This document shows, piece after piece, positions 49,765 through 59,100 of a stretch of 64,000 bases of DNA. Position numbers and translations under genes: made by a program. The DNA lies in the NCBI GenBank assembly GCA_017302135.1, contig JAFLDZ010000002.1:434001-498000 (forward strand). Reading direction: 5' to 3'. The notes under the pieces are model-generated. The model was not told the origin of the DNA and did no database searches. It worked only from the letters and a program-made list of their open reading frames with translations. Position 1 is the first letter of the stretch. Every line of letters begins with the position of its first letter. Origin of the DNA: Lysobacterales bacterium (lineage in GTDB: Bacteria; Pseudomonadota; Gammaproteobacteria; Xanthomonadales; Xanthomonadaceae).

Positions 49765-50700
49765 CTAGGCATCGTCGCCGTAGGCATCGAGTACTTCCGA
49801 AAACCTCTGATCGTAATGACGAACGATTTCGTGCGGCGCGGAAAAGTTCTGGCCATAGCGCTGATACAGATATTTCAGCACCTGGAACTCGCTATCGCCT
49901 TCCGGGCCATCCATGAGGTAATCGATGAAATCCACGGCCCCTTGCTCGTGGACGAAATTCCAGGTCACCGAAATCGAGTCCTCGATCACGATCACGTCGT
50001 GCAACCATCCATGCGGCACGTACAGCACTTCGCCTGGATGCAGCAGGCCGTGATAGTCCGGTTCGACGCTGACTTTGTCCAGCGCCGAGGCGCGGACATC
50101 GACGAAACCGCCGAAAGACGTGCCCTGCTCCGGATTCGCGAACAACTCCTCCGTTCTCGAAGGGTGGTACATCACCAGTTCCTTCACGCCATGGAACTGG
50201 CTGACCACCGCGTCGCTGCAGAAGGGGTCCCGGTGCAGACGGGTTCTCGCGCCGCGCGCGGAGATCAATACGCCGCGATACGGAAAAAGATCGCGGGTCG
50301 GATCGGGACCGCTGGCATCGGGGACCAGGAAACCGCTGTCGGGCAAGAACGACGGCGTCTGCCAATTGGAACTGATGCGCCGGAACGCTTCGTCGCCCCA
50401 GGCGTGGTCGACGTCCTTGAGTTGGTTGTACCAGCGGACGTACGGCACGCCATGACGCAGCTCGCCGCCGACGCCGAAATGCTGTTCCAGATAGCGACCC
50501 AGCGTCGATACATCCTGCAAGTCGAAAAGACTGTCGTACACCTGCACCGGCAATTCGCCGAGATGCGCGCTGAAATGGGACGGTGTCCACCGATCCGGGT
50601 CGAATTTCAGATCGCGGACCACCACCGGCCGGTTCCGACGGACGTATTGGGCCAGGAAATCCTCCTGGGAAATGCCATCGAGCACATCGATCGTCTGCAT
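49765..50700 (-). CDS. JmjC/cupin-like Fe(II)/2-oxoglutarate hydroxylase
   Basis: A 311-residue cupin-8/JmjC-type oxygenase. The iron-binding HxD is in RTRLHRDPFCSDAV (about 155-168) and the distal His in VPHGWLHDVIVIEDS (about 232-246). N-terminal RNRPVVVRDLKFDPDRW is typical of the family. Such enzymes hydroxylate Asp, Asn, His or other residues. In this NRPS operon it probably hydroxylates a precursor amino acid or carrier-bound residue. The Asn-type module makes beta-hydroxy-Asn an obvious guess, which is inference only. It starts 14 bases after the aminotransferase stop. Confidence 0.85.
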   Translation of the reverse strand: MQTIDVLDGISQEDFLAQYVRRNRPVVVRDLKFDPDRWTPSHFSAHLGELPVQVYDSLFDLQDVSTLGRYLEQHFGVGGELRHGVPYVRWYNQLKDVDHAWGDEAFRRISSNWQTPSFLPDSGFLVPDASGPDPTRDLFPYRGVLISARGARTRLHRDPFCSDAVVSQFHGVKELVMYHPSRTEELFANPEQGTSFGGFVDVRASALDKVSVEPDYHGLLHPGEVLYVPHGWLHDVIVIEDSISVTWNFVHEQGAVDFIDYLMDGPEGDSEFQVLKYLYQRYGQNFSAPHEIVRHYDQRFSEVLDAYGDDA

Positions 50701-50714
50701 GGTGTCGTTCCTGT

Positions 50715-52013
50715 TCAGACGGTCGCGGCGACCGCACCGATGTCCGCATCGGCGCGAGAATCGGCGAATAAACGATGACAAGCCTTGGCGATGATCGCGA
50801 TTCCGTCCCGAAGCACTTCCGGTTCGATGGTCAGTGCCGGCATGATCTTCAATACCTGATCGTAGGCGCCGCAGGATTCGACCACCAGTTTGTGCGCGAA
50901 ACATTCGGCGATGGTCGCCGATGTATCGTCGCCGGAATGGAATTCCAGTCCCTGCATCAGGCCGATTCCACGGACGCCCTTGATCTTCTGCGGGTAACGC
51001 TTGGCGATGTCCGCCAGCCCGTCGCGGAGGATAGTCTCCTTCTCGCCCAGGGCTTTCTGGAAAGCGTCGTCGCGCCAGTAGCGCTGCAACACCTCGGTCG
51101 CCGCGACGAACGCCAGATTGTTTCCGCGGAAGGTGCCGTTGTCTTCGCCGGGGCGCCACTTGTCGAGCTCCGATTTGATCAGGAGCACCGCCATCGGCAG
51201 CCCCAGGCCGCCGATGGATTTCGACAGACACACCATATCCGGCTCGATGCCGGCGCGTTCGAAACTGAAGAAGCGCCCCGATCTGCCGCAACCCGCCTGC
51301 ACTTCGTCGAAGATCAGCGGAATTCCGTACTCTTGGGTGATATCGCGCAGTTTCCGCATCCATTCCACCGACGCGACATTCAGGCCGCCTTCTCCCTGAA
51401 TCGACTCCAGAATCACGGCGGCCGGATGATCGACTCCGGAACTGGGATCGCGCAGATACTGGCGCAGCAGTTCTGCGCTGTCCAAACCATCGACATAACG
51501 GTCGTAAGGCAGGCGGGTCACGGACCCGTAGGAGATCGACTGACGATGGTAGCGGTTGCCGGTCAGGCTGAGGGATACGCCGCTCATGCCGTGATAGGCG
51601 TTGGTGAATGCGATGACGTTTTGCCGACCGGTCACTTTCCTCGCCAGCTTGATGGAGGACTCCACCACGCTCGTGCCTGTCGGGCTGGTGAACTGCATCC
51701 GGTACGAATACCCGCGCGGCTCCAGGATGATGCTCTGGAACGCGTCGATGAAGGCACGCTTCGAGGTCGAATGCAGATCCAGGCTCATCAGAATGCTGTC
51801 GGTCGACATGTACTCGAGAACCGCACGCTTCGCGTGCTCGTTGTTGTGGCCGTAATTGATCGCACCGGCGCCGCAGAGGAAATCGATGTAGCGCACCCCG
51901 TTTTCGTCATTGAGATAGCTGTTCTTCGCAGTGGTGAAGACCACCGGAAAACTCCTGCAATAGGATCTTGCGGAGGATTCGAACTTTTCGAAAGTCGATG
52001 TTTGAGCGTTCAT
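50715..52013 (-). CDS. diaminobutyrate--2-oxoglutarate aminotransferase
   Basis: A 432-residue class III PLP aminotransferase of the EctB/Dat type. FEKFESSARSYCRSFPVVF and FLCGAGAINYGHNN (about 9-60) are characteristic of diaminobutyrate aminotransferases. The PLP region is IPLIFDEVQAGCGRSGRFFSF (split: LIFDEVQAGCGRSG) and the Schiff-base Lys is in VCLSKSIGGLGLPMAV. It makes 2,4-diaminobutyrate from aspartate semialdehyde. No ectA or ectC lies nearby, so Dab supply for the NRPS rather than ectoine synthesis is the likely role. The ATG at 52013 matches family N-termini; an in-frame start at 52067 would add 18 residues. Confidence 0.9.
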   Translation of the reverse strand: MNAQTSTFEKFESSARSYCRSFPVVFTTAKNSYLNDENGVRYIDFLCGAGAINYGHNNEHAKRAVLEYMSTDSILMSLDLHSTSKRAFIDAFQSIILEPRGYSYRMQFTSPTGTSVVESSIKLARKVTGRQNVIAFTNAYHGMSGVSLSLTGNRYHRQSISYGSVTRLPYDRYVDGLDSAELLRQYLRDPSSGVDHPAAVILESIQGEGGLNVASVEWMRKLRDITQEYGIPLIFDEVQAGCGRSGRFFSFERAGIEPDMVCLSKSIGGLGLPMAVLLIKSELDKWRPGEDNGTFRGNNLAFVAATEVLQRYWRDDAFQKALGEKETILRDGLADIAKRYPQKIKGVRGIGLMQGLEFHSGDDTSATIAECFAHKLVVESCGAYDQVLKIMPALTIEPEVLRDGIAIIAKACHRLFADSRADADIGAVAATV

Positions 52014-52070
52014 GGATTGATTTTGTCCTTTAAATCGATTTCTGGATGATTGCTGTCCTGTACCCAACGA

Positions 52071-53141
52071 TTACCATCTGAACTTGATCCGCGCCAGGAT
52101 CAGGGACGCTGCGCACCAGACCGCCAGCATCGCGATCTGCGGCAGGATCTCGCCGACGTTGCCGATGCTCACGCCGTTGAACAACAGCGCCTGGACCGCA
52201 GTGTTCATCTGGGTCAGCGGCATCAGTCCGGAGATGGTCTGCAACCATTCCGGGAATGCCTTCACCGAGAAGAACACGCCGCCGAGCACGATCAACGGAA
52301 TCTGCACGAAATTGACGATGCCGTAATAGGCGGTGACCGACGGACTGATCGCGGAAATGGCCAGCCCGAGACCGTGGAACGAAATACAGCCCAGCGTGAT
52401 GACCAGGAACAGCAGGGCGTAGTCGACACGATAGGGGATATCGAAAACGAACACCCCGATCGCGAACAGCGCGATCGCGACGCTGTAGGCGACGAGCATC
52501 CGCGAAGCGAACAGGCCGGCCAGAAACGGTACCGGCGAAACATCGATGGTCTTGATGTTCTTGTACAGCCCATGATGCTCTTCCTCGATCAGAACACCGC
52601 CGAAGCCATTGAGCCCGATCAACAACAGCGTCATGCCGATCAATCCGGGCAGCAATGTGACCAGATACGACGTGTACTTCCGGGTCTTCAGTTCCGTCGA
52701 CTGCAGGCCCGCAGCGGATTTGCCATCGATGAACTGGTCGATCAGCCCGCGCAGCGCCGCGACTTCGACCTGATTCTCGGGAAGGGAATTCGAATACAGG
52801 CGGTACTCGACCTTGCCGTCGGGCGCTTTTGCCGGAAGAACCTCGAGATAGTGCTTCAGCTCATTGTCGCGAAGCGCATCCTTGGCGGATTCCGCGCTGC
52901 CCTCATGGACAGCGAGCTTGACGTAGTCGTGCGCCTTCAAGGAGGCGACGAGGCGCGCGCTCTGTTCCGTTTTCGCCTGATCCAGGTACGACACGTTCAG
53001 GACCGAACCATCGCGGACCTGCAGGGGAAAACCGATGCCCAGCAGCAGAAGCACGGGCAGGACGTAACTGAAAAACAGCGCGGTCTTGTCCGATTTGAGC
53101 TGAAGCATTCTCAGCTTGAAGAAAATCCATGTCTTTTTCAT
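52071..53141 (-). CDS. ABC-2 type transporter permease
   Basis: A 356-residue integral membrane protein. One N-terminal helix (about 21-40, TALFFSYVLPVLLLLGIGFPL) is followed by a large extracytoplasmic domain (about 45-165). Five helices from about residue 170 to the end include LVTLLPGLIGMTLLLIGLNG and FVQIPLIVLGGVFFSVKAFPEWLQ, the ABC-2 signature region. Its start overlaps the end of the NRPS-ABC gene (53138-53141). It is clearly the partner of the ATPase domain at that protein's C-terminus and forms an exporter. Confidence 0.93.
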   Translation of the reverse strand: MKKTWIFFKLRMLQLKSDKTALFFSYVLPVLLLLGIGFPLQVRDGSVLNVSYLDQAKTEQSARLVASLKAHDYVKLAVHEGSAESAKDALRDNELKHYLEVLPAKAPDGKVEYRLYSNSLPENQVEVAALRGLIDQFIDGKSAAGLQSTELKTRKYTSYLVTLLPGLIGMTLLLIGLNGFGGVLIEEEHHGLYKNIKTIDVSPVPFLAGLFASRMLVAYSVAIALFAIGVFVFDIPYRVDYALLFLVITLGCISFHGLGLAISAISPSVTAYYGIVNFVQIPLIVLGGVFFSVKAFPEWLQTISGLMPLTQMNTAVQALLFNGVSIGNVGEILPQIAMLAVWCAASLILARIKFRW

Positions 53142-56100
53142 TCGCGAAGATCCTTTCCTGTGTGCGACAGGAATACGTCCTCGAGACTCGGACGCACGAT
53201 GTCGATATTGGTGATCTGGATACCGCGGTCGCGACAGTTCGCGAGCACGGCTTCGAGCGTTTTGGCGACATCCGTCGTCTGGATCGCAAGCGTGTCGCTG
53301 CGCTCGTCCCAGAGATGACTGGTCACGCCGCTGAGCGAACCGATGCTCTCGGCATGCGCGGCGTTGAATTCGCCGATGCCGAACTGCAGACTCAGGGACT
53401 GCGTGGCGGACAGCGACTTCACCAGTTCGGCTGGCGGGCCCTGCGCGATGACCTTGCCGCCATTCATGATCATGATTTCGTCGCAGAGCCTTTCCGCTTC
53501 CTCCATGTAGTGGGTGGTGAGGATGATGGTTTTCCGTCCATCGCTCTTCAACTGCTCGATGAATTCCCAGGTATAGAGTCGGCTTTGCGGATCGAGCGCC
53601 GACGTCGGCTCGTCGAGGAAGATGATATCCGGGTCCTCGAGCAATGCGATCGCGATCGACAGCCGCTGTTTCTGTCCGCCGGACAGCTCATCGACCTTGA
53701 AGGGGAGTTTGTCTTTGAGTTCCAGCCGTTCCAGCAACCATTCGGCCGATGGGCCTTCACGTTTTCCGCCGACGGCGGAGCGCAGTTCCTGATAGAACTT
53801 CAGCAGTTGCGCAACGGTCAGGAACTGGAAGTAGTTGTTCTGCTGGAGCTGAACGCCCAGATGCGGCTGAATGCTGCGCATTTGCGTGGCGACATCCTTG
53901 CCGAATATCCGGATCGAACCCGAGGTGATCGGGGTGAGACCTTCGATCATCGCCAACAGCGACGTCTTGCCAGCGCCGTTCGGCCCCAGAATGCCGAAGC
54001 ATTTTCCGCGCGGAACACGGAAGCTGACGCCTTTGACCGCTTCGAAATTGCCGTAGCGCTTGTGCACGCCCTCGACGATCAATACATCGTCATCGGTGGT
54101 GGCCGCCACGACAGGGACGGCCGCGAGGATATTCGCCGCAGCATCGGCGGCATCGCCGATACTGGACGACTCGATCAGAACACTATCTGGATTTATCGAC
54201 ATAAGGCCTCTGAGAGCGTCGTCGCTGCCGCGGAACGCGCAAGTGACGATGATCTGGTTGTCCTGCTCATGGGATTCGAACAGGATTCCGCGGTAATCGC
54301 GGAGTTTCTCGCGGAATGTTGCTGTATCCAGCGCCGTTGGCCGGGCATCGGCGGTCTGCGCTTCCATCTGGAAATTGAACAGGACTTCTTCGGACAACGC
54401 CGGCAGCGTGGGCGGCAGGCCTTCCTTGCGCGCACGCGTCTCCATCGCCAGGTAACCGAATCCATGCTTCTGCAGTTCGGAGACTTTGTCCGACAGGCTC
54501 TGAAGCGCGGTGCTGCGATCCACCGCGATCGGCACCTTGTCGAGGAACAGACCGACATGATCGAAGTATGCATGCTCGCCGCGCTGGCGGCCATGATGAT
54601 TCAGCACCAGACCGAAACGCTCCAGGCCTGTCGATTGCAGCATCCAATGTTTGAAGATGTCGAAAGCCTGCTCGGCGGCGCTGGCGCCGGATGCGATCGG
54701 CGCGGCGAAACGCACCACCTGCAACGGCTCGTCCGCATGTTGAGCGAGTATCGAACAGGTCGCGGCGACAGCGGATGCGACGCCTGCACGATCGAAGCGT
54801 TCGTCGAGCACCGCATCGACCGCGCGATCGCCTTTCGGCTCGATATCGCTGAGGAAGGCCCGATAGCTGCCCGCGAACGGCGGGGCATCGCCGCGCAGGA
54901 TCTCGCCAAGGCGCCGCTGTACCGCGCCTGCGGATACGCCATCCCAAGCCAGATGGTCGATCGACAGCAACAGGTAGTGCTGCGTGTCCGTCGCCGAGAC
55001 CCAGGCTGCGACGTAAGGCAATGGCGTTTCGGTGCGCGCGCGTTCCAGCGCCCGCATCGCATTCGCGATGGCATCGCCCGCTTCCGGACCGACGACGGCG
55101 GAGAGCCTGATCGACGGAATGGACATCGTGCCGATCGCTTCCTGATCCAGCAGGCGCCATGTCGACGTCGGGACATCCGCGATGGAACGCAGAAGATCCT
55201 GCTCGCACGCCAATGTCGCGAAGGCCGCCTGCAATTCCGTCGGCGTGTACCAGCCCTGCACCGGAATGCATTCGTTGCCGTAGCGTGCGGTCCAGTCCTG
55301 CAGATTGCGCTGGATCAGACCGAAGCCGTAGGTCTCGACGACCGGCGCGGCCGACAGTCGGGCGTGGACCGGCTGCAATTGCGCCGCAACTGCCGTTGCA
55401 ACGTCGGACACCGCGATGCAGGCATCGTCGTCGAGCGCGGACACACCTGCCGACTGCAGGCGCTGCGCTTCGGTCGCAGGATCGTCGCACAGACGCACGA
55501 ATCCGGCATCGACGCCTTCGCACGTCGCCAGCATTTTCTGCAGCGGCATGCGACGTTCGCCTTCCGGATCCCGGACCAGCAGCACCTTCACGGACGCTGG
55601 CGTGGCGTCGATGGTTGCCCACGCATGTTCCCAACCCGCCGAGACCAGCCGATCCGGCAACGAAGGCTGCGTGGTTGCCCCGGCTTCGGCGATCGCCTGC
55701 ACGGTACGCAAGCGGTAGATGTCGGCGACGCTCAGGACGATGCCGTGCTCCCGGATCCGGCTCAGCATCCGGATCAGCAGAATGGAATCGCCGCCGAGAT
55801 CGAAGAAGCCGTCCTCGCGACCGACCTGGTCGAGCCCCAGCAGGTCCCGCCACACATCGGCGACGAGCGATTCCGCGCCCGGCTGCGGCTGCGTGTATTG
55901 CGCTTGCATCAGCGCCGTCCCGGTGGGCTCGGGCAGCGCCTTGCGGTCGATTTTTCCATTGCCCGTCAGCGGCAGCGCGTCCATCAGCACGATCGCGCTG
56001 GGCGTCATGTATTCGGGCAGCGACGCACGGATATGCGCACGGAGGATATCGATCGCGACCGCGGCGCTGGTCGTCACGTAAGCCACCAGCTTCTTGTCGC

Positions 56101-59100
56101 CGTGCGCGCCGAACGTGCGCGCCAGCACCACCGCTTCACGCACCGACGGATGGCGTTCCAGGCAGTTTTCGATTTCGCCAAGTTCGATCCGGAAACCGCG
56201 GATCTTGACCTGGAAATCCTTGCGCCCGATGAACTCGATGCTGCCGTCGGGATAGCGCCTGCCCAGATCGCCGGTCAGATACAGGCGACGGTCGGCGGCG
56301 TGACGTTCGTAGGGATTTTCCTTGAATACCGCGCGCGTCTCTTCCGGCCTGTTGTGATAGCCACGGCCGACGACCGGTCCGGAGACGGCGATTTCGCCGA
56401 CCACACCGATCGGCGCAAGCATCAGCTCGTCGTCGAGCAGGTGCAGATGCGCGTTGGCGACCGGCTTGCCGATCAGGACCCGGTCCACAGGACCATGCAT
56501 GGGCTGGAACGACACGTCGTCGGAACATTCCGCCGGGCCGTAGGCATTCATCAGCGGTATCTGCGGATACTGGTCGAACCAGCGCACCACCAGCTCGCGC
56601 GGCAGCGCCTCGCCGGTCGGCAATACCCAGCGCAGAGCGGGCAACGCCTTGCGGTACTGCAGGATCACCTGCATCACCGACGGCACCGGCTCCCATATCG
56701 TCACGCCGGTCGCCTGCAGTCGATCGAGCAGGGCATCGGGGTCGCGCGTGGTTTCGTCGGAAACGATCACGACTTTGCCGCCCAGCAAAAGCGCGGTGAG
56801 GAACTGCCAGACCGAAATGTCGAAGCACTGCGATGCGGTCTGGGCGATGACATCCTCAGAGCTCAACGCCAGCGGCTCGAACTTCGAGCGCATGTTGTTG
56901 ATCATGCCGCGGTGCTCGATCATCACGCCCTTGGGCTTTCCGGTCGAACCCGACGTGAACAGCACGTAGGAAAGATCGTCGAGCTGCGGATACGGCAACG
57001 TCGCGGCCGCGCTTTCGGGGTCCGCCACGGATGCCATCAGATCGGCGGCGACGATCACCTCGCCCGCCTTCCATTTGCGCTTCAGCCAGCGCTGCTCGGT
57101 CGCGTATTCCTCGCCGATCAGTACATGCTGCGGCTTGGCATCGTCGAGGATTTCGAGCCAGCGCTGCGGCGGATGGGTGGGATCCAGCGGGAGATAGGCG
57201 GCGCCCGCTTTCAACACCGCGACGATCATCACCAGAAGATCGCTGCTGCGTCGATTGAGCAGCGCGATCACCGTCCCGGGCCCCGCGCCCTTTTCGCGAA
57301 GCGCCAGCGCCAGCCGCGTGGACTGCGAGTCCAATTCGCGATAGCTCAGCTGTTTCGCGGCGCACTCGACCGCGATCCGGTCCGGCGTCGCCGAGGCCTG
57401 GGCAGCGAAGAGTTCGGGCCATGTCGTCTCGATCAGATCGGGCCGGCAGGTATCGTTGAAATCCGCGACCAGACGCCGACGCTCGGCATCCGGCAGGATC
57501 TCGATCCCGCGCATCGGCCGATCGGGATCGTTGTGCAACGCCTCCGCGATGTTGATGGCCGCCGTACAGACGTACTCCGCCACCAGCTTCGGATCGGCGA
57601 CGCGCATGCACTGTATGTTGATCGTGAAGCTTTTCCCGGTGTCGTCGATATCGAGCGTGAGCGGGTAATTGGTGCGTTCGCCATCCCATTCGCCGCTGAC
57701 GACGCGCACGCCGGGCAGCATCGCGCCGCTGGCCACCGCATCGGTGTTCAGACTGTGGCGATAGTTGATCATCGCACTGAACAGCGGCAGCGCCGACGAC
57801 ACACCGCTGCAGCGCTGCGCCTGGACCAGCGAAGCCTGTTCGTGCATGAGCAGTTCGGCCAGACGCGCGCGGGTATCGGCGATCGCTTCGCGAACGCTGG
57901 CCGTCGAGAACGGCACGCGCAGCGGCAGCGTATTGATGAACATGCCGAACGCGCGATCCAGCCCGTCGATACTCTGCTGGCGACCCGACAGCACGGCGCC
58001 GAACACCACATCGTGGCGCCCGCTGCAGCGACCGACCACCAGCGCCCACGCCGCATGGAACAGCACCGCTGGGGTGGTTCCGTAACGACGCGCGGCGTCG
58101 CGTATCCGCAGCGCAGCGTCGCTCTCGACCGTCGCCACGGCATCCACGACGTCTTCGCGACTCTCCTTGTCGCTCGCACCCTGGGTATTGGAAAAACCGA
58201 ACGGCAGCGTCGGCTCTTCGACATCCCCCAGTTGGCGACGGAAATAGGCGTCGTGATCCTGTGCCGACAATTGCCGCAACTGGGCGATGAAGTTGCGGTA
58301 CGGGACCGACACCGGCAAGCGGTCGCCCTGCCCGGCCAGCAGCAGTTGGATCTCGCCGATCATCAGTTCGACCGTGGTCTGGTCGCAGACGATATGGTGG
58401 CTGAGCAGCGCCAGCAGCCATTCGCTGTTTTCCGCATCGTGAGCGACGAACGTCTTCAGCATCGGCGCGCGACTCAGATCGAGACGCAGCCTGCGCGGGT
58501 CGCTCTTGGCGACCAGCTGCGGCAATACGTCTCCCGGCTCGAGCGCGATCTCCTCGATGGGCAGCGGTACCTGCCGGCAAACGACCTGCACCGGATGCGA
58601 CAGCGCTTCCCATTGCGCGCAGGTGCGCAGGATGTCGTGACGATCGATGACCGCCTGCATCGCCGCCAGGAAGGCGTCGAGCAATTCACGGCTCTCGAAG
58701 GCGAGCATCGAGCGCAGCAGATAGTTGTCCCCTTCTCCGCCGAGCAGATAGTGGAACAGGATGCCTTCCTGCAGCGGGCCCAGGCGGTAGATGTCCTGGA
58801 TGTTGGCGATGCCGCCCGGAACGTTGGCGACGATCCGGTCGATATCGGCCTGGCTCAAATCCGCCAGCGGCAGCAATTCGGGGGTGATCTGCGCGCAATC
58901 GGTCGCGATGAGATTCTCGGGAACCTCCTGTTTCTCTACGGCTTCGTCCGCCGCGACCGTCGTCAGTACCATCGCCAGCGCGGACAGCGAAGGCTGCGTC
59001 AGCACGGTCCTGATGTCGGTGACGAAGCCGCGTTCGCGCAGGTTCACCAGCATCGCGATGACCATCAGCGAGTGGCCGCCGAGCTCGAAGAACTGATCGT

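Noticed and set aside
50715..52013. Ectoine biosynthesis
   Set aside because: The EctB-like gene has no ectA or ectC neighbour and sits inside an NRPS operon with a Dab-specific adenylation domain.
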